From an uncultured Clostridia bacterium (lineage in GTDB: Bacteria; Bacillota; Clostridia; TANB77; CAG-508), in assembly GCA_934168355.1 (NCBI GenBank), contig CAKPNI010000003.1:16512-80511 (forward strand): a stretch of 64,000 nt of DNA. The letters are read 5' to 3'. How positions within the stretch are numbered: position 1 is the stretch's first letter; every line of letters begins with the position of its first letter. Made by a program: the position numbers and the translations under genes. This document shows positions 56,779 through 64,000 of the stretch, one piece after another. The notes under the pieces are model-generated. The model was not told the DNA's origin. It saw nothing but the letters and a program-made list of their open reading frames with translations, and ran no database searches.

Positions 56779-56809
56779 TAGGTCTGTTTTGCTTGCTTTT
56801 GGCGTTTAT
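56667..56809 (+). promoter_or_regulatory. Structured leader upstream of the RCC1 pilin-like gene
   Basis: ATAAACGC (56667) pairs with GCGTTTAT (56802), enclosing a long hairpin whose outer arms are AAGCAAGCAAAA and TTTTGCTTGCTT and inner arms ACCTAT and ATAGGT. ACCC near 56679 can pair with GGGT near 56718. The last half of the element is repeated after the gene (58565). It does not match a riboswitch class that I recognise. Confidence 0.45.
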
Positions 56810-56850
56810 AATTTGTATGAAATACCGAAAAAGGAAAGGGAGGAAAAGAA

Positions 56851-58497
56851 ATGAATTTAGAACAAAAATTCAAAAGAAACAAAGGAATAACGTTAATCGC
56901 GTTAGTAGTAACAATTATTGTTTTGTTAATTTTAGTAGGAATAAGTATAAGCATGCTAACAGGACAAAATGGAATATTAAACAGGGCGTCAGAGGCAAAA
57001 GATAAAACAGGAATATCGCAGGAAGAGGAAAGTGTAAAACTTTCAATATCAGATGCGTTAACACAAGGATTGGATTCAATTACAACAGAAGATTTACAAA
57101 CAGCTTTAACAAATAATGGCTTAAAAGGACCATTAACAGGAGATGGACCTTGGGTATATACTGGAGAGTATAAAAAGTATGATATTGAAAAAAGTGGAAG
57201 CATGACAAGTAAAGATAATAATAGTAGTTCAAGTGACAGAATAGTAAAAGTAATGGGAAATTATGGTGTGTCAGAAGATAATCGACTTTGGGAATTAGAT
57301 ATAGATATGGATAATATACCAATGAAAACTTGGACTGAAATTAATAAAAAAAGTGAAGTAAGTGAAATAGGTGAAATACAGAAAGCAATTTGTAGCTCTG
57401 GATCATACTTTGTATTAACAAAAAGTGGAGAAATATATGCATGGGGAGACAATTATTATTGTGAATTAGGAATAGGAAATACAGAAGATCAAAGTGCACC
57501 AGTAAAAGTAAATGGTATAACAAATGTCGAAGAACTATATACAGATGGAAGTAGTACATTTGCCAAAAACAAATCTGGAGAAATATATTCATGGGGAGAT
57601 AATTATTATGGTCAATTAGGAATAGGAAATACAGAAAACCAAAGTTCACCAGTAAAAGTAAACGGTATAACAAATGTTGAAATATATATAGGTGGAAGTG
57701 CAACGTTTGCCAAAAACAAATCCGGAGAAGTATATGCATGGGGAGCAAATGGTATAGGTGAATTAGGAATAGGAAATATAGAAAATCAAAGTATACCGGT
57801 AAAAGTAAATGGTGTAACAAATGTCGAAGAACTATATATAGATGGAAGTAGTATATTTGCCAAAAACAAATCTGGGGAAATATATGCATGGGGAGGTAAT
57901 CATTATGGTCAATTAGGAATAGGGAACACAGAAGATCAAAGTACACCAGTAAAAGTAAATGGTGTAACAAATGTCGAAGAATTATATATAGATGGAATTA
58001 ATATATTTGCCAAAAACAAATCCGGAGAAATATATGCATGGGGAAACAATCATTATGGTCAATTAGGAATAGGGAACACAGAAGATCAAAGTACACCAGT
58101 AAAAATAAACGGCATATCAAATATTGAAAGAATATATATTGATATTGGTTGTTATTCTATATTTGCCAAGACAAATACAGGGGAAGTATATGCTTGGGGA
58201 GAAAATAGCAATGGTCAATTGGGAATTGGAACAAGAAAGAATCAAAATACCCCGGCTAAGATTAATGGTTTAAGTAATGTTGAAGATGTGTCATTAACAG
58301 GTGTAGCTTTCTGTTTAAGAACAAAAGATGGGAAAGTATATAGAATATCGGGAGAAAATAATTTGCCGGAGATTGCAATATTTAATGATGAAGAAATGGA
58401 GAAAACAGATAAAGATTGGTTGGATGGGCACTATATGTCAATAATATATACAATTCAAAATCACGTATATGTATATTGTTGGGATGAACTACAATAA
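56851..58497 (+). CDS. Pilin-like surface protein with RCC1 beta-propeller repeats
   Basis: 548 residues. The prepilin-like N-terminus (KGITLIALVVTIIVLLIL, no Glu at +5) and SMLTGQNGILNRASEAKDKT match the other two pilin-like proteins. From about residue 180 at least six RCC1 units (GEIYAWGDNYYGQLGIGN, then SPVKVNGITNVE) form a seven-blade-type propeller, which in other proteins binds partners. The DNA of repeats is highly similar, indicating recent duplication. Probably displayed at the surface. Function unknown. Confidence 0.82.
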   Translation: MNLEQKFKRNKGITLIALVVTIIVLLILVGISISMLTGQNGILNRASEAKDKTGISQEEESVKLSISDALTQGLDSITTEDLQTALTNNGLKGPLTGDGPWVYTGEYKKYDIEKSGSMTSKDNNSSSSDRIVKVMGNYGVSEDNRLWELDIDMDNIPMKTWTEINKKSEVSEIGEIQKAICSSGSYFVLTKSGEIYAWGDNYYCELGIGNTEDQSAPVKVNGITNVEELYTDGSSTFAKNKSGEIYSWGDNYYGQLGIGNTENQSSPVKVNGITNVEIYIGGSATFAKNKSGEVYAWGANGIGELGIGNIENQSIPVKVNGVTNVEELYIDGSSIFAKNKSGEIYAWGGNHYGQLGIGNTEDQSTPVKVNGVTNVEELYIDGINIFAKNKSGEIYAWGNNHYGQLGIGNTEDQSTPVKINGISNIERIYIDIGCYSIFAKTNTGEVYAWGENSNGQLGIGTRKNQNTPAKINGLSNVEDVSLTGVAFCLRTKDGKVYRISGENNLPEIAIFNDEEMEKTDKDWLDGHYMSIIYTIQNHVYVYCWDELQ

Positions 58498-58564
58498 GGA
58501 ATTAAGTTCGTAGTAGGAAAAATATTTTCAAAATATATAAATATGAAAAAGATTGATAAAAATA

Positions 58565-58612
58565 AATGAGCTTGCTTTTAGCGTTTATAATTTGCATAAA
58601 ATACCGGAAAAA
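58565..58612 (+). repeat. Second copy of the 3' part of the leader element
   Basis: ATGAGCTTGCTTTTAGCGTT and the following TATAATTTGCATAAAATACC match 56789-56830 with a few changes. No pilin gene follows, which suggests loss of a second cassette. Confidence 0.55.
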
Positions 58613-58632
58613 GAAATGAAATAAAAAATGGA

Positions 58633-58660
58633 AAAATGAGGTGCCACCACCTCATTTTTT
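58633..58660. terminator. Bidirectional terminator between RCC1 gene and TraG-type gene
   Basis: Arms AAAAATGAGGTG and CACCTCATTTTT around CCAC. Confidence 0.8.
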
Positions 58661-58678
58661 ATTCTATAAACCCAAAAA

Positions 58679-61045
58679 CTATTTCTTATCCTTCTTAAAA
58701 TTAACCACAATAGCATCATCATTATCTAAAAATATATTAGAAGTATTAGACTGAATAGGGTCAACCTCATCATTTTTATTATCTCTAAAACTAACCTTAT
58801 TAGGATTAAATCTCTTTCTAGAAGAGCCATCATTGTCATTAGAATCAGAGATTGCATCACTAGAAGTATATTTAGCAAAATCATATTTTTTACCTTTATG
58901 TTTTTCCTTATATTTAGGAGCCATAAAGCTTATAATACCGTCACTGTTTTGAGGAGCACCATTGTCTCCAACAATTTTATATGCACATTTATCATCAGTT
59001 AAGAATTGCATATTTCCAGCCATAACCTTATCTTTGTAATCATATTTGGCTTCTTTAAGTGATGATGATAAAGTACCTTTTGCAGCATCATAATCACGAG
59101 CTTTATATTGCCATTGTTTCCATTGACCAATTTCTTTTTGCCACCATTGTAATTCATCAATAGGTGCTGCACCACCTGTGTAGACTTTACTTGCACAGTT
59201 AGAAAGTATAGTGCTATTAAATTTAGACATTGCAGAGTTTTCTTTGACAACATCTCCAAGGCTTACATTTGTAACACCAGATGTACCAAACATTGAAATA
59301 CTTTGGGCGGAAATTGTTGTTCCAACACAATATTTTCTATACATTGTAAAGATTGTTTCAGTATCTCTAGTTACAAAATCAGGGAATTCGTCAATATATA
59401 AGTAGTGAGGAATACGAGTTTTCTCGCTTCCAGGTCTTCTTAAAACTGCGTTTTGCATTGAAATTAAGAAGAATAAACCAAATGCTGTACTTGCAAATTT
59501 TCCTGAATCTCCACGGCGTGTACATACAAAAATGAAATCACCGTTTTTTAAGCTTTCGTCAAAGTTGATATTTGTATGCCTATTACATAAAATAGTTTTG
59601 ATTTTTGAAGAACGTAATAAGTTTTCTAATCTACTAGATATGTAAAATGCATATTTTTCCATATTTTCTAAGCCTTTACCATGAGGGTAGAAATTTTTTT
59701 CAAAGAATGTAAGTAACATAGAATATTCTTCAGCAAGTTCTGTATCTTTTTTTAGAATTTCACACATTTTTTGTACTAAACTAAAGTTGTTTAAAAGTTT
59801 TAGCATATCTTCCATGTTAGGAAGTATTCCATTGTTCATTTGTGGATATATTAATTTTAATAGTATTGTTAAATTTTCTAATACTTGAATAACAACATCT
59901 TCAGAATAATTATCATAATCTGGAGCTTTTATTCCATTTAATGTAGATGAAATTGTTACTGCAATTGTATTTGGATCATCATATACAAATGGGTTAAGTC
60001 CTACTGAATCTGCAGGATGTAGTGGATCCAAAAGTACATATGAAACTCCGTAATTATCACAAACATCTACCATTTTAAATATGCTTTCACTGTCTGGAGA
60101 TAAATATGTCATACCAACATCTCTATAAATAGGTTTAGGTGCATTTGTTAGCATCATTTTTTGCATAAATGTATTATATAATGTTTCTTTTCCAAAGGCT
60201 GGTGTTAACATACTTAATTTGAAGTTGGCATTTAAGTATTCGTTACTATATGGACCTGTAAGTGAAGCTATTCCTGTTTTTAATGCTGTAAATCCAAGTT
60301 CTTTTGATGCTTCTTTAAAGAAAAACTTTTTCTCTATATCTTGTGCTATCATTGGCTCGAATACTCTCGAGGTTTTACCAGAACCAGAGCCTCCACATAC
60401 TAGAAGTGACCTATATCTTGCTGTTTCACCATATGTTACTTTTTTTCCTGTATTATAGTCATATACAAAACTTATGTCACACATATATGCATTGTGCTTT
60501 ATTGTTGGGTCTGAAAGGTTGATTCCTTGATAATCCCATATTGATTTTATTTGTTCTGTGGAATCGTTAATTCCTAAAATTATTTTGTTAGCAATGAATG
60601 GGTAAAATGTTACTAAAGGTAGGTATAGTGCAATTGCTGAGAATGCATGTCTAACCATACTTGGAAATTCTGTAATTATATTTGCATAATTAGGTACAGA
60701 AGTGAATAGTAACCATAATCCACCATTTAGCCATTGCGAGAACATTGAAATTGCAATTATATAAATGGCTGTTAAATATGTATAAAATAAGGTTACTTTG
60801 TGTGCTCTATCATGTGCAAAGCTTGATTTTCCCGAAAATGTAAATGCAAATGCTGGACAGGCTAATGCTAATGTGTATCTAAATGGTCCCCAATATGAAC
60901 TTGAAACACCTGTAAATATCATAAGTAACATTTCGACTAGTCTGTCTATACATATGTAAAAAGAAATTAAAGTTAATATAAAAGTAAAGAATGTATTTCT
61001 ATTTACATTTAATTTTTTTAATAAATTGTCTATTAATTTCATCAT
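58679..61045 (-). CDS. VirD4/TraG-type coupling ATPase
   Basis: 788 residues with several N-terminal membrane helices. Walker A is VCGGSGSGKTSRVFEP near residue 220 and Walker B is YLYIDEFPDF near 550, followed by TISAQS, as in type IV coupling proteins. The C-terminus is long, hydrophilic and disordered. Coupling proteins deliver DNA or proteins to a type IV secretion channel; here no relaxase or channel genes are in view, so it may have become a cellular function. ATG 61045 lacks a strong site but sits after AGAGGGATT. Confidence 0.8.
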   Translation of the reverse strand: MMKLIDNLLKKLNVNRNTFFTFILTLISFYICIDRLVEMLLMIFTGVSSSYWGPFRYTLALACPAFAFTFSGKSSFAHDRAHKVTLFYTYLTAIYIIAISMFSQWLNGGLWLLFTSVPNYANIITEFPSMVRHAFSAIALYLPLVTFYPFIANKIILGINDSTEQIKSIWDYQGINLSDPTIKHNAYMCDISFVYDYNTGKKVTYGETARYRSLLVCGGSGSGKTSRVFEPMIAQDIEKKFFFKEASKELGFTALKTGIASLTGPYSNEYLNANFKLSMLTPAFGKETLYNTFMQKMMLTNAPKPIYRDVGMTYLSPDSESIFKMVDVCDNYGVSYVLLDPLHPADSVGLNPFVYDDPNTIAVTISSTLNGIKAPDYDNYSEDVVIQVLENLTILLKLIYPQMNNGILPNMEDMLKLLNNFSLVQKMCEILKKDTELAEEYSMLLTFFEKNFYPHGKGLENMEKYAFYISSRLENLLRSSKIKTILCNRHTNINFDESLKNGDFIFVCTRRGDSGKFASTAFGLFFLISMQNAVLRRPGSEKTRIPHYLYIDEFPDFVTRDTETIFTMYRKYCVGTTISAQSISMFGTSGVTNVSLGDVVKENSAMSKFNSTILSNCASKVYTGGAAPIDELQWWQKEIGQWKQWQYKARDYDAAKGTLSSSLKEAKYDYKDKVMAGNMQFLTDDKCAYKIVGDNGAPQNSDGIISFMAPKYKEKHKGKKYDFAKYTSSDAISDSNDNDGSSRKRFNPNKVSFRDNKNDEVDPIQSNTSNIFLDNDDAIVVNFKKDKK

Positions 61046-61180
61046 ATATTAATCCCTCTTATTTTTATATTTTTCAGTCCCTTCTATTATCCTACAAATT
61101 GGAGAAAATTACAAGTGGAAAAGGGAAAAAAGTGAAATTTAGATTAAATATTACAAAAATTTATTAATTGTGTAACGAGA

Positions 61181-61236
61181 AAAGCTATTAATGTTTGAAA
61201 CTAATAAAATAATCTCAAACATTAATAGCCTTTTTA
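61181..61236. terminator. Terminator after deoD
   Basis: Arms AAAGCTATTAATGTTTGA and TCAAACATTAATAGCCTTTT around AACTAATAAAATAATC; usable by minus-strand transcription from deoD. The 135 bases to its left (61046-61180) show nothing more than the start region of the TraG-type gene. Confidence 0.7.
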
Positions 61237-61947
61237 AATACTACCTAAAGCAAGCTCAATCATCTTACTTAATCCTTGCTCTCTCTCCTCTGAAGAAGCA
61301 TGAACCTTCTTAAATGTAGAATCTACAACTGTCATAAGACAGCTTGCATTTTTTCCTAATTTATAAGCATTATACAAAAGAGCAAAAGCTTCCATTTCGG
61401 CTGAAATTGGGTGAAAATCAGTAGGGATTCTATTTTTATATCCATCTAAGTCTATAATATATTCATCAAAAACTTCTGTACAAACAGTATTACCAACAAT
61501 TAATTTTTGATTTTTTTCTGTTGCAGTGTTAATAATTTTTTTATTTAAAGTTTGACTTGGCTTAATAATATGACAATTTTCACTTGCAAAAGTTAAAGCA
61601 TAATTTCCTTCTGTAAAAACCTCATTGCAAAGAATTACATCAAACATATCAAGTTCTGGAACCATGGCTCCACAAGAACCAATTCTTATAATATTATCAA
61701 CATCATAAAACTTAAAAAGCTCATAAGAATAAATTCCCATACTTGGCATTCCCATACCTGAAGCCATAATTGTTACTTCTTTGTCTTTATAGGTTCCGGT
61801 AAAAGCATAAATTCCCCTTACATCACTTACTAGTTTATAGTTTTCTAAATACTTTTCTGCAATTAATTTGGCTCTATTTGGGTCGCCGGGCATAATTACA
61901 TTCTTAGCTATTTGACCGATTTCGGCATTATTGTGTGGTGTTCCCAT
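61234..61947 (-). CDS. deoD: Purine nucleoside phosphorylase (DeoD type)
   Basis: 237 residues from ATG 61947 with AAAAGGAGGAAAA before it; longer upstream frame lacks a site. Motifs: MPGDPNRAK (phosphate), RIGSCGAM and SAEMEAFA. It splits purine nucleosides to base and ribose 1-phosphate in salvage. A 52-base internal segment (61831-61882) is repeated exactly at the window end. Confidence 0.93.
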   Translation of the reverse strand: MGTPHNNAEIGQIAKNVIMPGDPNRAKLIAEKYLENYKLVSDVRGIYAFTGTYKDKEVTIMASGMGMPSMGIYSYELFKFYDVDNIIRIGSCGAMVPELDMFDVILCNEVFTEGNYALTFASENCHIIKPSQTLNKKIINTATEKNQKLIVGNTVCTEVFDEYIIDLDGYKNRIPTDFHPISAEMEAFALLYNAYKLGKNASCLMTVVDSTFKKVHASSEEREQGLSKMIELALGSI

Positions 61948-61972
61948 AAATTTTTCCTCCTTTTTTGATAGT

Positions 61973-62001
61973 ATTATATACAAATGATAGTAAATATACA
62001 A
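61973..62001 (-). promoter_or_regulatory. Promoter of deoD
   Basis: On the minus strand TTGTAT (61996-62001), 17 bases, TATAAT (61973-61978). Confidence 0.65.
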
Positions 62002-62074
62002 GCTTTTTTGAATTGGTTTGAAAGAATTGTAATTTTTGTAATAAAAATGTAATATAAAACAAATGCAAAAATGA

Positions 62075-62103
62075 TTGCAAAAATATACTGAATATGATAA
62101 CAT
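62075..62103 (+). promoter_or_regulatory. Possible promoter of the FGE-domain pilin-like gene
   Basis: TTGCAA, 17 bases, TAACAT, 163 bases before ATG 62267. The rest of 62002-62266 shows no gene. Confidence 0.3.
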
Positions 62104-62266
62104 AAAAGCATGTAAAATGAACAGCCAAAAATTTATGTACATTGAAAATCGAATAAGACTGCTAATTGTTAAGTATAAAAAAGCTAGAAATGGCAAAGAT
62201 AGATATGTATATAAAAAATGGCTTTAATTTATATAAAACAAAAAATAAAATCTAGGAGGAAGAAAA

Positions 62267-63634
62267 ATGTTAAAAGAAACATTAAGAAGAAACAAAGGTA
62301 TAACCCTAATTGCGCTCGTTGTAACTATAATAGTGCTATTAATATTAGCAGGAATAAGTATAGCAATGTTAACAGGACAAAATGGAATACTAAATAGGGC
62401 AAGTGAAGCACAAGAAAAAACAGGAACAGCACAGACAGAAGAATTAGTAAAATTATCAGTAACAGATGCGTTAACCCAAGGATTAGGAAGCTTAACAGAT
62501 GTTAATTTAAAGACAGCTTTAAATAACAATATAGGAGCTGGAAAATATGAAATCTCAGGAGATGCCACATCAGGATGGACAGTAACTGTAGATGGAAAGG
62601 AATTTAAAATAGATTCTACTGGTAAAATTGGAGGAACAACATCAGGAGGAACAAGTGGTGGAAACCAAGGAGGCGGAAGTGTAGGAACTTTACCAACAGG
62701 AGGGGGAACAACGCCATATTTGCCAAATAGTACTTTTTCAAAAAAAGAGGGAGATTTGTCTACAGGATTAGTAATAAAAGATAGTAATGATAATGAATAT
62801 GTGTGGGTTGAAGTGCCAACAACAATATATTCAGATACAAAATATAATACAAAAGGAACACCAAGTTCAGCAGATGATTGGGAAAAAATAAGAGATTGTT
62901 TGAAAGCTTATACTTCTGATTATTCAAATTCACATTATAAAGATACAAACACAGATGGAACAACATATTCTGATGATTATAAAAATATGTTAAAAAGTGT
63001 ATATACAAATGGAGGATTTTGGATAGGAAGATATGAAGCAGGATTAGAGGGAGATACACCAAGAAAATCGCATACAGAAATATCAGCAAGTGACAAAGCA
63101 GTAGTAAAACAAAATAAGATTCCATATAATTATGTGACAAGAGATGAAGCACAAACATTAGCAGAAAGAATGAATTATGATGGAGTAACAAGTAGCTTGA
63201 TTTATGGAGTACAATGGGATCTAATTTTGAAATTTATTGAGACAAAAAATGCAACAACAAAAGCAAATTTAACTTCTAACAGTACAACAATTGGAAATTA
63301 TAATAATAATTTATGGAATATAACAAATGCAAATGCGAAATATTCGACAAGTTCAGGAAATAGTTTTACAGCATGTCCATATGAAAAGACTGCAAATGCA
63401 AGTGCGTTATTAACAACAGGAGCAGATACAAGTTTTTCATTAATGAATATATATGACGTAGCTGGAAATGTATGGGAATGGACAAAAGAGTTCTACAATA
63501 CTAGCTTTCCTTGTGTTTACAGGGGAGGCAGCTCCGATAACCTTGGTTCGAGCACTCCTGCCAAGGACCGCGGCGGTAGCAGTATTAGCCTCTCGCGCAG
63601 CAGCACCGGTTTCCGTTTTGGACTTTGGAAGTAG
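62267..63634 (+). CDS. Pilin-like protein with C-type-lectin/FGE domain, likely DGR target
   Basis: 455 residues. The prepilin-like N-terminus (KGITLIALVVTIIVLLIL and SIAMLTGQNGILNRASEA) matches the two other pilin-like proteins. A Gly-Ser linker near 125-150 leads to a formylglycine-generating-enzyme-like C-type lectin fold (VWVEVP, FWIGRYEAG, IYDVAGNVWEWT, YRGGSS). The last 40 codons switch to GC-rich NNC/NNT codons and end STGFRFGLWK, the pattern of retroelement-diversified variable proteins. Such proteins display variable ligand-binding surfaces. Site CTAGGAGGAAG before the ATG. Confidence 0.85.
   Translation: MLKETLRRNKGITLIALVVTIIVLLILAGISIAMLTGQNGILNRASEAQEKTGTAQTEELVKLSVTDALTQGLGSLTDVNLKTALNNNIGAGKYEISGDATSGWTVTVDGKEFKIDSTGKIGGTTSGGTSGGNQGGGSVGTLPTGGGTTPYLPNSTFSKKEGDLSTGLVIKDSNDNEYVWVEVPTTIYSDTKYNTKGTPSSADDWEKIRDCLKAYTSDYSNSHYKDTNTDGTTYSDDYKNMLKSVYTNGGFWIGRYEAGLEGDTPRKSHTEISASDKAVVKQNKIPYNYVTRDEAQTLAERMNYDGVTSSLIYGVQWDLILKFIETKNATTKANLTSNSTTIGNYNNNLWNITNANAKYSTSSGNSFTACPYEKTANASALLTTGADTSFSLMNIYDVAGNVWEWTKEFYNTSFPCVYRGGSSDNLGSSTPAKDRGGSSISLSRSSTGFRFGLWK
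63513..63634 (+). other. Candidate diversity-generating retroelement variable region
   Basis: The 3' end of the FGE-type gene is GC-rich in a gene of otherwise very AT-rich composition. Serine, glycine, aspartate and leucine codons follow the AAY-derived pattern (AGC, TCC, GAT, AAC, CTT, GGT, ACT). It ends in a GGTTTCCGTTTTGG-type segment next to the stop, where mutagenic homologing would start. No template repeat or reverse transcriptase lies within the 366 bases that remain. Confidence 0.6.
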
Positions 63635-63701
63635 CGATGAATCCTGATTGCGATAAATTAGAACTATAGAACACTAGATCGTAAAAATAAAAATTTGAAT
63701 A

Positions 63702-63756
63702 GGTAGGTGGCCGAAAAGTTACATTTTAATTTTCCCGAAACTTTGAGGCCCCTACC
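63702..63756 (+). other. GC-rich extended hairpin after the variable region
   Basis: GGTAGG pairs with CCTACC and GGCC with GGCC across one bulge; an inner AAAGTT/AACTTT pair extends the stem. Hairpins 3' of variable regions help retrohoming in some retroelements. Confidence 0.5.
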
Positions 63757-63759
63757 GGG

Positions 63760-63786
63760 CGAGCCCTGCTGGGTTCGTTTTTTTTA
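63760..63786 (+). terminator. Terminator downstream of the FGE-type gene
   Basis: CGAGCCC pairs with GGGTTCG around TGCT, followed by a run of nine T. Confidence 0.75.
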
Positions 63787-63855
63787 TTTTATGTAAATCT
63801 TATGCAAGATTTACATAAAACAAAAAAGATGAACTGAAATGAAAGGATGATAAAA

Positions 63856-63951
63856 ATGAAATTTTTAAAAATAGTAGAGGCTCTGCAAGATGAGAGAAAT
63901 AAAAATAAAATAGTATTGGTCAAATGTGGAGTATTTTTTGTAGCAATTTAG
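63856..63951 (+). pseudogene. MutS-domain-I-like gene, cut after 31 codons
   Basis: ATG 63856 with site GAAAGGATG. The peptide contains NKIVLVKCGVFFVAI, resembling the N-terminal mismatch-binding domain of small MutS-like proteins. I recall such genes beside retroelement loci in Clostridia. The stop arises exactly where the sequence turns into the copy of deoD, so the gene is cut by that junction. Confidence 0.5.
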
Positions 63952-64000
63952 TTTATAGTTTTCTAAATACTTTTCTGCAATTAATTTGGCTCTATTTGGG
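63949..64000. repeat. Exact 52-base copy of deoD internal sequence
   Basis: Bases 63949-64000 equal 61831-61882 without mismatch, same orientation. It continues to the window edge, so the full copy may be longer. Confidence 0.9.

Noticed and set aside
56640..56810. Cyclic-di-GMP riboswitch upstream of the RCC1 pilin-like gene
   Set aside because: The conserved core sequences of the known classes are not present, so it is left as an unassigned structured leader.
57400..58260. Tandem DNA repeat array
   Set aside because: It encodes the RCC1 propeller units in frame, so it is a protein repeat.

Overview
The window looks like the chromosome of a low-GC, spore-forming member of the Clostridia, probably an uncultured gut species. 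The codon use is extremely AT-rich with AGA as the dominant arginine codon. Sporulation genes are scattered through it (spoVG, spoVM, spoVT, gerW, a BofC-like gene). The wall is a Gram-positive type made with meso-DAP, because MurE carries a DNPR motif. RNase P RNA, a tRNA-Glu, and a dispersed family of palindromic repeats are also present.

Layout: 1-8620 is a cell-surface polysaccharide locus (HAD/glycosyltransferase fusions and an ABC-2 exporter). 8774-16482 encodes secreted proteins with repeated lectin modules: an M14 carboxypeptidase and a glucosaminidase with SH3 domains. 16511-28755 is a housekeeping block (prs, spoVG, an AAA/DUF4143 ATPase, Hsp33, GtrA, a calcium P-type ATPase, an NlpC/P60 hydrolase, ComEC) ending in a HicAB toxin-antitoxin pair and a BofC-like gene. 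28776-35457 holds pgsA and clpE on the minus strand, a deleted DUF3800 gene, plsY, gpsA and a zinc-ribbon protein. 35820-37990 holds a pilin-like surface protein, a KilA-N remnant and rnpB. In 38074-43327 a DUF2953 gene and gerW, neighbours in Bacillus, are separated by a pair of DUF262 genes that look like a type IV restriction or defence cassette. 43331-48962 has nth, spoVM, tRNA-Glu, remA-rpoZ-gmk, a radical SAM gene and spoVT. 49260-56546 is a division and cell-wall run (murE, mraY, ftsW, murG) followed by a histidine kinase and a metal exporter. 56656-63951 contains two more pilin-like surface proteins, a lone VirD4/TraG-type ATPase and deoD. The last pilin-like protein ends in a formylglycine-generating-enzyme-like domain whose GC-rich 3' end resembles the variable region of a diversity-generating retroelement.

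The most striking result concerns translation. Five conserved genes (gerW, nth, ftsW, murG and an ArsP_2-type exporter) are interrupted by six apparent frameshifts, two of them in nth. Every one is a single extra C placed directly before a conserved glycine codon, so the zero frame reads CGG and the +1 frame reads GGN. By reading all the other genes by eye I found no other in-frame CGG, except in a repeat-derived tail of comEC. The simplest biological reading is that CGG has no arginine meaning in this organism and makes the ribosome skip one base. A systematic sequencing artefact is the main alternative. Restoring the skip gives proteins of normal length and sequence, including two essential wall and division proteins.

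The last 52 bases repeat an internal piece of deoD exactly and cut a short MutS-like gene, so the right edge is either a tandem duplication or an assembly join.
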